Below are positions 1 to 13,376 of a stretch of DNA of 64,000 nt, one piece after another. Position 1 is the first letter of the stretch; the number at the start of each line of letters is the position of its first letter. The translations under genes were made by a program, and so were the position numbers. Source of the stretch: Litoditis marina (Eukaryota > Nematoda > Chromadorea > Rhabditida > Rhabditidae); the NCBI GenBank assembly GCA_964036275.1, contig OZ038438.1, positions 10,115,321 to 10,179,320 of the forward strand, read 5' to 3'. Below the pieces are notes generated by a model. It made no database searches. It saw only the letters and a list, made by a program, of their open reading frames with translations, and had not been told where the DNA came from.

Positions 1-3000
1 AACTTTCAACAGCCAGGCTTCCCACGCGAAGGTCATGGAAAATCTGCTGGTGTGAGAATGGTATGTTTTGTTTTCTGTTAACCGTATCGTACTACTGTGT
101 TTTTCGATGCTGATAGGTCTCTGATATGAATGATAGCACTGTGTTTTGTGTATTTTTGCATTACATGAACCGAACCACTACTGACAATTAGCCGGACCAA
201 AGACAAATCTCGCACAGCGCTTCGCGCTGCGCGCGATAGATACAGTAGTTTTTTTTACAATTCGTCATAAGGTTTTGCACCAGTATCCCCTATGATATTG
301 ACAATTAAGTTTTCAGTACCGTAACCCGGTCGGGCCGTATCCTGCTTCCACTGGTCAAGTCTCCGCTCCTCGCAATGGCCCTGGCGGGAAACCAGCCGCG
401 CAACCACCTTATGCGACGCCTGTCACGACAGGATCTGAACAAGTTCAAATGGACTATCAGCAGGTGATTCAATTAGAAACGACTGTTATTTGTCTCATTT
501 CCTCGAGGATCGGGAACGACACTGTTGAAGAAGTCGATTCGTTAATCTTCGCGTACTGTTCGCGTTTAAAGTTGGTTTGTTCCAGCAGGAGCCGTGCTTG
601 TCCTCGAATAAGGCTGTACAAGATGCCCTCTCGAAGCTGCCAGCTCATTTGCGGCCGCCGTTCGGCATCCCTCCCCCGCACCTCAGACACCTATTCCCTG
701 CTCCATCGCTCCCGAAACCCCCAGGTTTGTCTATTATTTATAATTCGATAGACCTTTGCATTGGTTGGGTTTTATCTTCTAGGTGCTATGTCAGTATGGT
801 ATATAGTTGACGTATTTTCTTGGTTCCTGGTGGTTTCGAGACTTTTCATTCAGGTAATTTAAGCTTGGGCATTCAGGTATAAATTATTGAAACGTCGAGT
901 TTAATTTTTAAGATAAGTGTATTTGTAGCTTTATTTCCCTGTTTCAGATTTGACCAAACTTCCTCCTCTGACTGCACCAACTCAATCATCCGCGACAACC
1001 AGGGATGAACGGAAGCCGTCAGTTTTTTATTGCCAGTATTAAATGATTACGGAAACGTTTTGCTAGTGTTGTCACAGGGGTTTTTTACCAAACATGATAA
1101 TTTTCTTTTAGTTCGCCTCCCCGTCTGCCATCATCCCAAAATGGGTATGTGGCCGGCGTCACAAATGGACCAACTCCTATATGCTCCGTGAAACCTCCGA
1201 CGATTGCTATTCGAAATGAAAGCTGGAGGGAGAACGCTCCGGGTCCTATCAACACTGATCCGAAGAAATGGGAAGCACCCAAGTGAGATTTTCGGATTAC
1301 CCTCTTTCATATTGCCATTCCGCCACATTTGTCAAGGCTGCTAATAATATATATACTGTTCGTTAGCTTCAAATGACTTCTATTCTATTCTATTCAGTTC
1401 TAGCAACAAGTGATTATTATACAATTGATTATATGTATTTCACAATGGTTTCAGTATTACCTTGCATACCTGTATTGTTGTAGATCTGATCATCATAACG
1501 GTCCGAGCGGTGTTGTACCTGGAAGAAAAACTCTTCTCAATTCTAACCATCTGAATAAGAATGAGGTAAGCGGTTCTCTCGTTTCGATCTGCACCAATTG
1601 TCTTTGTTCAGTGTTTGTTCACAATAGTAGCCTCTGAGAGAATCTAATATCAGTAAGCACTAACATTATTTTACAAGTTGTTGCTATTCACAGTTTCCAC
1701 CGGCATATTCGCCATTCATTGTTTGTTATGAACATTCATAACAAATTTGTAGAACAAATCGACGCCAATTGTTTCGAATACATCAAGCCAGTTACACGAG
1801 GGAATAGGCCTTCCGGGTGCCTCCTCACGTACTGAGCCATCTTCAGTGGAGTCCTCTCAGAATCGGATGGCTGTTGGACCACCGTCTTTTCTGCCAACCG
1901 CGGTTCCTTCTTCCAGGTAACTACTCTAGCACTCCACTGACAATAGGTATTGTTCACTCGCTACTTTGATATTAACATCCGGTTTTTCACCATTTTCAAC
2001 TTGTTCTTGAGTCGCACACAGTTTATAGTAGGAAGGTGTTTTACAATAGTTTTCAGATTTTATTTGTATTTTGGTTCCAGCGGCGCCGTTCAAAGCCCTC
2101 GATACATGGAGATGAGTCGTCTCCCCACTGATATGCTGCGGCCCACCGTTCTAGAGCAGTTCATCAAGCCCAGTGTACCACTCAGTCTCACTTCAGTCAA
2201 AGTAGTTTACAGTTCAGAAGGTTGGTTGAGATTTTTTTCTCGTTTTTTCATATAGTCAACTTATGTTGAGCACATCGTGAGCAGGAAGCTGTTGGTAGTT
2301 TCAGTCTTTTCTATTGAAGGAATCCTGCTCCACACACTTGTCAGATTGGAGAATGAGGCCGACGCGACTAATCTGTTGAGGAAAGATGGAGAACAGGGGA
2401 TTCGGTTCGTTTCCTACACCGATTGTTGTACTTCCAAATATTGTGTAATTTGAATATAAACCGCGCACTGACGCACGATGTATAATAAAACCACGCACTG
2501 ACGTCAAACTTGGATAAACTCAACACAGGGGCTTTCGATGATTCGGGGTGAGCCAACGACAAGGTAAAGTAGTAGTAAAGAAGGCTAACTGTCTTAACAA
2601 ACATCAAAGTACATATGGTTTGCAGGGTAATACTTCTCAAAGACGCAAACCCCAAAAACCATTGGTGAAATGTGTACGAAGTTAAATGTCGACATTGCAT
2701 CATTTGAGACAATGAGTCAGACAAGTGAACATTTTATGGCGGGCACTCTCAGAATGCACCGCCCATCCCCCAATTCTGATTCTTAGTTGAATTTGTGCCA
2801 TGCTTGATGTATGGAAAGTTTGGTCGTCACACAGTCACCCTTCAATTTGAAGTTAACGAGTTATGAGTGTGAAAAGCAGTAGTTTCTATTTCCAGAATTC
2901 GTCCCACTACCAGAAGTATTTTTGAGGAATCCATTGACGGACCGATTGTTCCTAATCTCGCACGCGTAAGTGTTTCCGTTTGTTCGCACTGGCCTTTTAT

Positions 3001-6000
3001 TGCACGCACAAAAAATTTATCTAGAATAATAGATCAATAGACTAATTTTCAAGTTCTGATGTATGTTCACAAATCGCATATGTGCGTGGAATAATTGCTG
3101 ATAGTTTCTGTGAGCTTCAGTTTTGAACTGTCATTTCAGATGAATGAAGCTAGCTCGAATCGCATTTCATCTTCGAACGATCATCGTCACGATCGGCTGG
3201 AACGAGATTCGCGAAGAAGACGAAGCCGCTCTCCGTCGGGCAGAGGTCGAAGGAACTTGCGAGAAGTTCGAAGAGATGATAGGTGAGACATTCATCATCA
3301 TGGGTATAGTCTTATACTAATTCCAGAAGAAGCGTGCTAACACACAACTAATCCATTATTCGCAACTAGCCTCAAAATACTGTATCAACACCCTTCCAAC
3401 ATTTACGATGAACTCACGTATACGTATACTGAAAAGACGGAATTGGTTTCTTCTATCGTGTATACTGTGACAATCTCGACTGAATAGATAGTTGACAAAG
3501 GGTCTGTTTTGATTTGGTCTTGCTAGGCTATGAATGACTATCCTCCGAACAGGTGGTCGTAAATATCGTTAATCTGTTGAATGAATATTGCAAATTGCCT
3601 GCAGCATTGCTGGCACGAATTATGTTTAACATGCAGGTCCCGTTCTCGCAGTCCCGTTCGCGGTCATGGCCGCGATGTTCGACGACGTGGACGCTCGAGA
3701 AGTCCGCCTCGACGAAAAGGCCGACAGGAGCCGAATAGATGGTGTCTCCAGCTGACCAATTTACCGTTTAGAGTATCAGAAGACGATATTCGAAGGTGTG
3801 TTGATGTTTCGACAAAGTTGTTCCATGAACAAAGTTGTTTTCTTTTCTTCTTTCCTTGGCCAGTATCAGGTCATCTGTCCAACAATAGATTGTATTGGTA
3901 TTACAGTTGGCTGTCGGAGAGAGTGAAGCCGTCGAGATTAGTCCGCACCTTCTATGCTGACGGGAATGCGTCCGACAGATGGGTGGCCGAGTTTGAGAGC
4001 GAGACTCTTATGGAAAGGGCACGCGGCGTGAAAGCACTTCTCCTAGGAAGAACCATTAGGTATATTAACCATATGTTTGCCATACAATCCTTCTTCTTTT
4101 ACCAAATATAGATTAACTTGTATCTCTCTTTCTCTTTTCAGAATGAGCTACATCGACAACGACTTTGCTGATGAAATAATTGCGATCGAGGACAAGTATG
4201 GGGAGTCGAAGAAAAGTGAGAGTGAAATCGTGAGTTTCAGAATCAGTACTACTTTGTGTTTCATGTGAATAGCAGTGGCAGCCGTTGTGTTGTCTGAAAT
4301 GGCTATGTTTGTTTTGTGTGAAAATATTTGTATTGGTCTTTCAGAAGCAGATGGCTCAGCTGCAGATGCAGCAGTTGAACGCAACTAGCTCGCAGCCGGC
4401 ACTTCCTCCACCCTTGCCTATGATGCGGGGAAGAGGCGCAATGAACAGAGGTAACATTCATTCATTGCCTTCTATTCCACTGCTCCGTTTTTTATTGTAC
4501 TGATTCATCTTTTCCACGATCTCACCTCAGTTTTAGACGTGTTATCGCGTTCTTCTGTATATTCAATGCTTTTTGGGAGAAAAGGTGTTTAAAATATACA
4601 TAACGATCTTTACGTTACGATATTCCAAAATAAATCAGGTCTGACGAGCTCTATCAATATTCGAAGAGGCAAAAACATGTTTTTCGAGAGTGTTCTGGCC
4701 GCATAGCTCCCACGTGATTCATATCCGTTGTCTGTTCGGTTGATTATGAGTATATATAAATAATAATAATAATAATATGAGTGCTGGGCAGGACCTGGCC
4801 GTGGCATGCCCCCTCCGCCGTTCGGTGTGATGATGCCCTCGAATGGAGGCGCACCTCGTCCCCTGCTGCTGCCTCCCGGAATGCCTCCCATAATGGCCCC
4901 CGACTGTGCGCGAGCCTCCTCCCATCGTGCGATGTCCGTTCCTCCGCCCTCCTTTTTCAGAGGAAGAGGCCGCGGCCGACCAGCTCCTCCACGTTCGTTT
5001 ATATCACTTAATTTCATATCTCAGCTAACCATAGTTCGTCCATTCTCGCTCCGATAGTCTTGCTCTGAATTTAAGTTGGGTGGTGTTTACATTAGTATAA
5101 ATGCATGCTTGTCAACATTCAGATATTGGAGATTGAGAATGTTTAACTAGAAGTTTTCATATCTGGTTCATATACTTATGACAAAGCATATCTTGGGTTT
5201 TCCGTGATTTGAAAGCTTGATAGTATACGGTAGGTATCCACGAATAGGTGATACGGAATTAATATGCTGGTTGAATAAATTCGAGAGCGTATAGTTTAGG
5301 TATAACGTAATTTTGTTTAAGGCATGTCTCACCCATTCAATAACCATCACCAGACGTTCAATCAGAAACCGCCCCCGTATCGGACTGATAAACACGATAA
5401 ATTGCCCGAGGAACTGCCAAGTCATGCTTCAGAGGTTGGTATATTATCATCGAATTTTCGTTGTTTTCAATTGGTTTATTCATCTGATATACTTTCCGAT
5501 GCTGCCTGATTTGTTTTTGTTTGAGAAAACATCTGGCAATAATGAAATTGTAGGCGGTTTACACATGCAACCAGGTTGCATGCAACCAAAATGCAACCGG
5601 GTTGCATGTGTTGAGAAAATTCGGTTGCTTTCCAAATGCAACCGGGTTGAAAAGAAACCAAACTGTCTTTACACATGCAACCTGGTTGCATTTTGGTTGC
5701 ATGCAACCCGATTGCATGTGTAATTGGCCGAAATTGTATGCTTTTCCGAGAAACATTATGAAGGCAATTGTCTAGGGTTGTTAATCGAGTTCAAAATTTC
5801 GAGTTTTCGAGTTTTGGGAAATTTCGAGTTTTCGAGTTCTGGGAATTTTCGAGTTTTTGAGTTTTGGGAAATTTCGAGTTTTCGAGTTTCGAGTTCGACT
5901 CAACTCGAAAATTTTCGAGTTTTTTCGAGTCGAGATTGAGAAGTTTTGAGTGTTTTTGGACCCAAAAAGAGACATTTTTCGAGTCCGAAATTTTGATTTT

Positions 6001-6742
6001 CGAGTTTTCGCGTTCAAAATTTCGAGTTTTCGAGTTTCGGGAAATTTCGAGTTTCGGAAAATTTCGAGTTGTCGCGTTTTTGGAAAATTTCGAGTTTTGA
6101 GAAATTTCGAGTTTCGAGTTCGGCTCAACTCGAAAATTTTCGAGTTTTTTCGAGTCGAGTCGAGTTCGACTTTAACAACCCTACAATTGTCCTTCCATTT
6201 TCAAAAATTGACCACATTTGTTAGTTTTCATCTATATTTTGTTAGTTTCTCTGGTCAGATGAATAGTTTAGGCGCTCGACTCCGAGCTAATCGCTTCAAT
6301 TGGTGCCAAAGGATGTGTACTGGTCTGCAGTGGTTTTCCTCCCGATATCACGCTACAGGTGTGTTCTCAGTTTCTTCACAATGTGGATGCATGGCAATGT
6401 TTTCAAGTTTTCCACCTTATCGTTACAGGATGTTGTCGGATTCTTCAATGGCTATGATGTAGACGAGAATTCCGTGCGAATGAAAATGGGAGATGATGGT
6501 ATCGCGACTGGCGAATGTATGCTGGCTGTCAAACAAGCGGAGGTTGGTACTTGTATACGTCTACAGACTATACGTATACAGTATGCTCATCAATTCTCAA
6601 AGAACCATCGCCTTGTTGAAAACATTACGTATTTAAACTAATTTTTAATGACCTTTCATTACAGTCTGCTGCGAAAGCTGTCAACGCGTTGAACGGAAAG
6701 AACCTTCGGAATCACAAGGTATCAATGCTTGTTGCCTCCTGA
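1..6742 (+). CDS. RBM12-like RNA-binding protein, three RRMs (5' end outside window)
   Basis: Likely nuclear RNA-binding/splicing protein. Exons in frame: 1-60, 317-463, 586-724, 948-1017, 1112-1282, 1484-1565, 1753-1916, 2081-2220, 2305-2404, 2896-2965, 3140-3282, 3637-3795, 3907-4059, 4142-4229, 4345-4450, 4792-4992, 5322-5434, 6272-6358, 6429-6542, 6665-6742; all phases agree and give about 794 residues, ending LVAS-stop. Order: Pro/Ser-rich N part; RRM-like module (2081-2404); Arg/Ser repeats (RSRSRSPVR, 3140-3720); second RRM (LQLTNLPFRVSEDDIR, 3637-4059); Met/Pro-rich RGRGRG linker (4345-5434); C-terminal RRM (VLVCSGFPPD, then DVVGFFNGY) closely resembling the last RRM of RBM12 as I know it. 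AATAAA lies near 6830. The RS block is unlike vertebrate RBM12, so orthology is an inference. The last large intron (5435-6271) holds two inverted-repeat elements. Confidence 0.82.
5550..5735. mobile_element. Short inverted-repeat element, ATGCAACC family, copy 1
   Basis: About 185 bp lying in an intron of the RBM12-like gene. The arms carry ACACATGCAACC and its complement GGTTGCATGTGT, with nested inverted copies of CAACCAAAATGCAACC, so the whole can fold into a long hairpin. There is no coding capacity. A related copy is at 37479-37585. Interpreted as a non-autonomous MITE-like element. Confidence 0.7.
5774..6182. mobile_element. TTCGAG-rich element with AGGGTTGTTAA ends
   Basis: About 409 bp in the same intron. 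It is built almost wholly of degenerate repeats of TTTCGAGTTTTCGAG and the reverse CTCGAAAATTTTCGAG. It starts AGGGTTGTTAA and ends TTAACAACCCT, a perfect inverted terminal repeat. CAATTGTCT on the left flank and ACAATTGTCC on the right suggest a target duplication. Open frames across it are repeat artefacts. Confidence 0.72.
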
Positions 6743-6984
6743 TGACCTACAACTTCGAAGAAAGTGTCTTAACCCCGGTCTCTATTTTTGTTACGAGTTT
6801 ATTGATCACTCTGTTATGTTATTTGATTTAATAAAAACATATACTGATTTGTGTTTATAATATTATCGATCAGTTTTGAATTGCAATTGCATAAAATAAT
6901 CAACATAACAATGTGAATGGAGATCGGTAAGTATTGAAGCATCGTGATAATTGAAGTCGTGATTGTTATGTAAGCCAGATCACT

Positions 6985-9900
6985 CTAAAGAGCCGCCGTA
7001 GAAGGGAATCTTTCCGCGTAACGGCGATCCCTCATGTACTTGACAGATACCAGATGACCTGAACACTGCACAATATTTAATCATATTCAACCCTTTTGAT
7101 TGGCTGTTCAAATGTCTAATGACCAAATATCATGAATAGAACGTTACATTTTTCAAGTTAACTCAGTCAATAACGATCTCTCTTCAATTTAACGAGATAG
7201 AGACGGTGGGTAGTGAGCGTACCATTGAACCAACATCCATGTAGAGCACTGAACGCCTTCTTCGCGTCAATTCTATCGCGCAACTTCATGAACACAACAC
7301 CTTCCTGCAAACACGTCATATCAGCAAAATTAAGAACACCAAGGCAACAAGAACATTTTAAATATTTCGAAAACAACATTAAATAGTTTGACTACAGACG
7401 ACGAGTTTCAGCCTCCTATGCATTTTATGGCAATTTTTGATTTTTTTTCATTTCAAAGGGCAGAGGGTGGTAGGTGAATGTGTTCTAGTAATTTCAGACA
7501 GACTGCAACCAACCTTTGAAGATTTATCGAAAGCAATATGTACTGCATCAACCGGGTAGAGTTTCTCACGCAGACTCAGTTCCAACGCATCATAATCAAT
7601 GCTTAAATAACGAATATTACTGAGGAACGAGAAAAAAGCAGATGGTCCATTCACTGTGCAAATGAATATTCGATATCAAACGTAGCGAACTTCCAGGTAC
7701 ACTCATGATATTTTTCCTGCAGTGCTGATGAATCTGAATAGGGAATTAGGAAGCCGTAATTAGTCCCAATAAATTCAAAGTGTTTCCCCTCAAGCAGAGT
7801 TCGTAATACAGTTATCAATAATAGTAATAACTGCGCACTACGTGTGTAGATTTGTTGGTGGAATACTATCTACGACCATTTCAAACATGATGGCGAACCG
7901 ATTTTAGAAGGAAACTCACTCCTCTTCAGCATCCTTTTCACTTCTATCCTCAAACACTTCTCTTATTTTCAAGCAACGGGTTAAAGCTTCCTCGGGGACA
8001 TTTGGAGATACAGGTCTACCACGAGCACTCAGAGTAGAATTCGATGTGAAAGCTGCAAAAATACTGGTAGACCGTATCGAAAAACGCTGCCTTTGTCTGT
8101 ATCGTGGGTTGACATTTTCGAAGCATCAGCAAAAACAAATTTTCGGATGAACGCTTTATTCCTGGAGACGCTCAACGCAATTTATGCCCAACAAGACAAC
8201 TCTCAGCTTCCAAAAAATTACAAACATAGGCAATCAAATCGGGGACACGTGAATACAATATGCGCACTCGGATGAGAGGAGATACTTTCAAAGGAAGAGA
8301 CATAAAGACACAATCATATGAGGAGTAATTGATGAAAGCATTAATGAAGGGGGACTGATACATAACGTGAACGAGTTCACGCGGATATTTCACAAACAAC
8401 GCGAACCTTGAAAGTAACTAAACAAAACCATGCAAATTCTCCCAAAAGGATTATTTTGCAAAATTGTAAAAGGTTGACAATTATCAATTAGCAGAGAGGC
8501 AAGAGAAGGTGGGGCAAGAGAAATTTCGAATAATTTCAAGCCTACCGCCTACCATTTCCTTGCCAGCCGCTTTTCTTGTAAGGAAGCCACTTCCAGACTG
8601 CGCACTCCTGGCCTCTCAACACACGCGTTTCGGTTGCAATACGTGACTCATTCTCATTCAGGAAAGTCACCGCCTTCTCCCATCGAGCCAACTCAGAACC
8701 ACGTCTGCAATTTCAAAATTTCCACCAACATTTGAAGCTGAACAAAGCATATACGATACACAACAAAGTCACCCACGTAATACATGAAAAAAACGCAAAA
8801 CTTACGCTTAAGCAACGAAGAACAAAACAAAATCTACTGTTCAACAACTCCGACGACTGTTCGTCTGATGCTCGAATCACGTATGTATGCCAGATTAAAT
8901 ACGAATGAATGCACCGGAAAAACCGTCCATGTTCTGTGCACGAGGGTCATGTGTAATATCGAAAAACTGAACATGAGCATCGCCAAAAAGTGAGCGGTAT
9001 ATGCCCGAGAACTTATCCTTTAATGAATAACTAACAATTTCTAACCTTTTTGCTGGAGGAAATATGACGTCTCTCACATGAGGAATCGATATATAATCAT
9101 CGCCTTCCTCGGACGACTCGCGAACCAAATCTGAAAAGAAATTATGGATTCAAAAAATTTATTGTGAGAAAGGAAGAGCATATGACCTTTATCTGATCTG
9201 ACCAGGGTTTTGGTAACCCTCAAGTAACCGAGAAGTAACCTTTTTGGCTGACGGTGAAAAATAAAATTTCGAGTTAACTTAGATAAATCACGTACCCGGA
9301 TTTTCAGATAAGGCTATGGATAGATTGCGAGGGAAACCGGTTTCTTCGGTGGTCAGGTTAGAGATAACGAATTGACCACCAAATAAAGAAATAATCACTC
9401 GAAGCACGGCCATGAGCACTTTCAAGTACCTACAGGAGCAGATTCTCATTTGAAATGTGCACGCAGATCAACTATGTTACCTATTCCGATTGCAATTTGG
9501 CTGATCTCTCACTGCGTGCTACTGAAAAGCTCAAAATGCGTGAAGAAGCCGAACAATATAGAAAAAAACTAATGAAACTGACCTAATATCTGTTCAACGA
9601 GAGCTTCAAACTGTTCCACCTCCTTCAACTTCAAGTCCTTATACCAACGGTGAGCAAAAAAGATTGCGACACAAACGAGGGCGGCTAAAAAAATCATGCA
9701 AAAGTAACCTGTTGGGAGCATATATTTTAGAACAAACTATCATAGCAGTTCAGCAATCGGACGACAGAATAACCCACTCACCACATCCGACTAACATCAC
9801 CGGAAGAACAGCATACTTGTAGAAGAAGGTGAATGTATCTCTGATGGACCCTACAAACAAGTGATATACAACAACACAGAGGGGAGAAACAAAGTTGAAC

Positions 9901-12900
9901 ACAAGGCATAAGCTCTTTGATGTAAGAGAATGCTATATACTATGCAACACGTGAACAATGATTACCGGAAACAACATTAGCTGTGGCCAAGACAGCCTCC
10001 CTCTGTGCAGTGGTTACATATGCCATAGCCAATAGAACGAAGAACACGGACAAGACGATCATGAGAACAGTGGACACATCCCTGGAATAGTGCTTCTCAT
10101 ATATACGTTACAGGAAACGCATACTGTTAGTCACCACTTGAAGCGTTGTAATAAACGGAACTCTAAACAATACTACAAGAAACTGTATTTTCTGTGTAGT
10201 CAAACTATATATATATGTAGTATACAGTCCAGGTTTTAGTAATATATGAACTAATTGGAGAATTCAACACAGATAATGACGAATGTGTACATTTCTTTTA
10301 AACTGAGACACAGGCCGCTGGTAGTATCTCAAAAGATAGAAAACGCAGCAAAAAGGATAGCTCAGCAGATTCCGATATGCGTACATCTATAAGGCAGGAA
10401 CTCAACATTGTGAACATTATTCAGTATATACCTGCTGGTGCTATGTTTGACGCGAGGTCGTCCTGTGACGGGGTCCCGATCCACTTTGGTGCGGGTGGTC
10501 CCATGACGAAATTCATAAGAACTACCCGGAACAGCCCCAGCCTTGAACTGAAATGACAGTCATTATCAAAAACATATATTTCAATCCGCTACACAACGTC
10601 TCAAGTTGAACTATTCTTCCGAATAACTATTTCTAATTTTATGACGATAACTTTCATAAACGTGCTTTTATGCCGCTCATCATTGTACAACAACCGGAAT
10701 ATTAAAGAAAAATAAATGGGCTCCTTGCGGCCAACTTTTCTCTCAAAATGTCTGACTTTTTGAATCAAAAAACAACCTACTAACAGAAATACCATACTGT
10801 CTGAAATAGAAGAATCGAAAATCCACCATGAAGTATTCTATGGAGGAAAGGGACCAAGATCAACTAAGAAGAAACTGCTGCTACAAAAATATGTGACATG
10901 TATGATGATCACCGCCTCGTAACGAAGCGACGTGAATGAAAAAATATGTAATATATATATACTCACATCCTTTCCTAGCAAGCGATCCCAAGCCTTCCGT
11001 AGTGGGCTTCTTCGCTCCTTTCCCTCATTCTTCGAATCAAATACGACACGGCTAGTTTCCATTGCGCCATCGTCCGAATCTTCCTCACCAGTTGTGTTTC
11101 CAACGTCATAGAAACTGTTTCCACCTGCAAAGCACGTGCTCGCTGTGTTGGCAGCAATGAAAAATCGTTTTTACGAACTTCTCGCTCCGTATTGAACCAT
11201 TGAAGTTGAGATTCGAGCTCATGAGACCTGGTAAACACCCATTACATATTACTCGGTTTTTTTGCGAACATATCATCTTAGTAAGATCTCACCGCCAGCG
11301 ATCAAACGCAAAAACTGTTTTTGGAGGATCACAACACTCATCTCGAAAGTTGAAAAAGCTTACTAAATTAAACAAAACAATAATCCAGCTAATAAATGCT
11401 TTATCGACTAATTTATATATAAGCGTGTAAGATACATAATTTTCGTAACTTGAGTGCTGTTCCTTATGAATAATAAATGAGACAAACCACTCGAAGGAAC
11501 GGGAGTCCGTTTCATTTTCATCAAAGAAGGAGGCGTAGGAACGGGATGTGGTCTAAAACACAAATTTAAATCATAAAAAAACACAACAAATCAACTCGTC
11601 TAGTCTACAAACCGATTTTTTTCTCGGTTGTTGTTTTCAAATAGCACAATATAACTTTCCTGAGTGAATTTCTATCTCCACAAACTGGAGCAAGCACACC
11701 TTATTGAATCACGGTAAAAAAAGGATCATTTCGTGTAATACAAATGGCGTGAGAGAGAATGCTATACTCACCGTGGTAGTCCGACCTTGTTTCTGGGGGG
11801 TGTGGCTCCAGGCATGTCACCATCAAAGAAGTAGCTCATATTCTTCGAACGAACTGGTGATCCACTCTGCTGTACGGCAGGCAATCCCGTTCGTCGGCCC
11901 GGAATAATGTTATTGGCAGGCCGGAAAGAAGAATTCAGCGACCTGGATACAAGGTGGGTTATACAACGAGATACGTAACATGACTTTACAAACTGGAAAA
12001 TGAAAAATGCCGGAAAGAAAAATGTAGAAAACCGGCGTCATTTTTTTGCGGAATCTCATAAATTCGCACGTACTTGATGCAAAATTGAGGTATTGGGCGT
12101 AGTATAATCTACATACTGATAACATGCTGAAAACAAATCAGAACTTATCGTGTAGGTACGTCGGTATGGGACCCACCTATCTGCTACAGGGGATGGAGTT
12201 CGATTCTTGGTAGGAGTAGACGACACCGGCTTCGCCTTGCTATTTTTCCCGACGTGAGGACGGGGCGATATAATTTGGTCTTCATCGCTCTCTATTTCAT
12301 CTGAGAAAAGTGCCAACTATCAGTTAGTATGTGATCGAAAGTCCGAAACTCGAAACGGTTTGTAAAACTTTTGGTAAAACACACAATCTATAATAACGGG
12401 TTAGATACGAGACCCAATAATCTATGAGAACAAAAGGATCGGATTATGTGCGCACAGCCACAAAATAATTCGTAATATATTGGGACGATTCAAAGTTTTT
12501 TTTTCAGCCTCCCTTTTATACAAACGTATTAAGCGGGTGAACGAGTCGAGACATGAGTGGAGCAAATCAAAACATTGAGCTCGGACTAAAAGCATGAATA
12601 AAACTATAAAATTTTCTAGATAATCAATAAACTTCCTCCGATGCGCACCTTCGCTCTCCGACTTGTTGGATTTCTTTTTCGAGGTGCGTGGTGCCGTTCG
12701 ACTAGGTGATTTTGAAGCAGCCCTCTTGATGGTGGCCTATACAACGGAACAGATGAATTACATCTTTATTACCATATAATCTACATATATACTGTATTGT
12801 TGGTGTGTAATATAGAGTTCCACGGTGAGACCGCTCTACAAGAACGGTCCAAGTTAAAAAACGGATGAAAGACAAAACCGCACCGCGTACCATGTACGAG

Positions 12901-13376
12901 CGGTTTTAATAATGGAGCGCACTTTCTAACAAATTAAATGCAAATTTCGACCAAGTATCGTGCCAAAAAACTACAGTATATTTTTTCCGCGCGGGTCCGC
13001 AGCCTTGTCTGGGATGACCGGCTGCATTTCAATTGGCGGGGTCGGCCGTTTTTGAACTGCGGGTAAAGTTCCAAATTACTGGGAAGCGGTCTCACCTTGG
13101 TTTGGTTTTACTGGAGAAATTAGGTTGTTTGAAATCAACAGAAACTACGTAGTTCAGAATTGCAAATTGTTCGTTGAACACATGTCATTTGCCAGAGAAC
13201 AGACGAAATGAACGAACCGGCCCAGTCACCGGCTGTTTGACGTTTCCTTTGGTTAGTTTAGCAAGGCGCTTCTCATAGATCGTTCGGGTGGTTCCAGTTA
13301 TCGGCCCCACATTGACATTGAACTGCTTCAGTGCGTCTCGGAGTTCAACATCGGAAAGAGCTTCAATCTCTTTCAT
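6985..13376 (-). CDS. LEMD3: MAN1/LEMD3-type inner nuclear membrane protein
   Basis: Inner nuclear membrane protein binding BAF/chromatin through its LEM domain; the vertebrate MAN1 C-terminus binds Smads. Exons (high to low): 13376-13230, 12736-12649, 12300-12177, 11942-11772, 11552-11491, 11124-10967, 10547-10432, 10081-9966, 9850-9782, 9708-9583, 9130-9046, 8704-8553, 8052-7920, 7619-7514, 7304-7223, 7058-6985. All phases agree; about 602 residues. Residues 1-49 are a LEM domain (LSDVELRDAL, VGPITGTTR.IYEKRL). A Ser/Lys/Arg-rich nucleoplasmic region follows, then two membrane segments (LMIVLSVFFVLLAMAYV; LAALVCVAIFF) flanking a short lumenal part. Next is the MAN1 winged helix (ISIPHVRDVIFPP ... 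WEKAVTFLNENESRI ... WKWLPY). Last is the C-terminal UHM/RRM (VHIAFDKSS, AFSALHGCWFNG, VKYMRDRRYAERFP). The order and motifs match metazoan MAN1; I recall the C. elegans LEM-2 protein as lacking the UHM. Convergent with the RBM12-like gene, 242 bp between stops. Confidence 0.92.

Noticed and set aside
5724..6462. Overlapping open frames of FEFSSFRV and KTRNSKF repeats
   Set aside because: Generated by the TTCGAG repeat element inside an intron.
9300..9582. Two possible exons (VARSERSAKLQ; YLKVLMAVLRVII) in the LEM gene
   Set aside because: Both introduce stops in the required phase; direct splicing 9583 to 9130 gives the expected winged-helix start.
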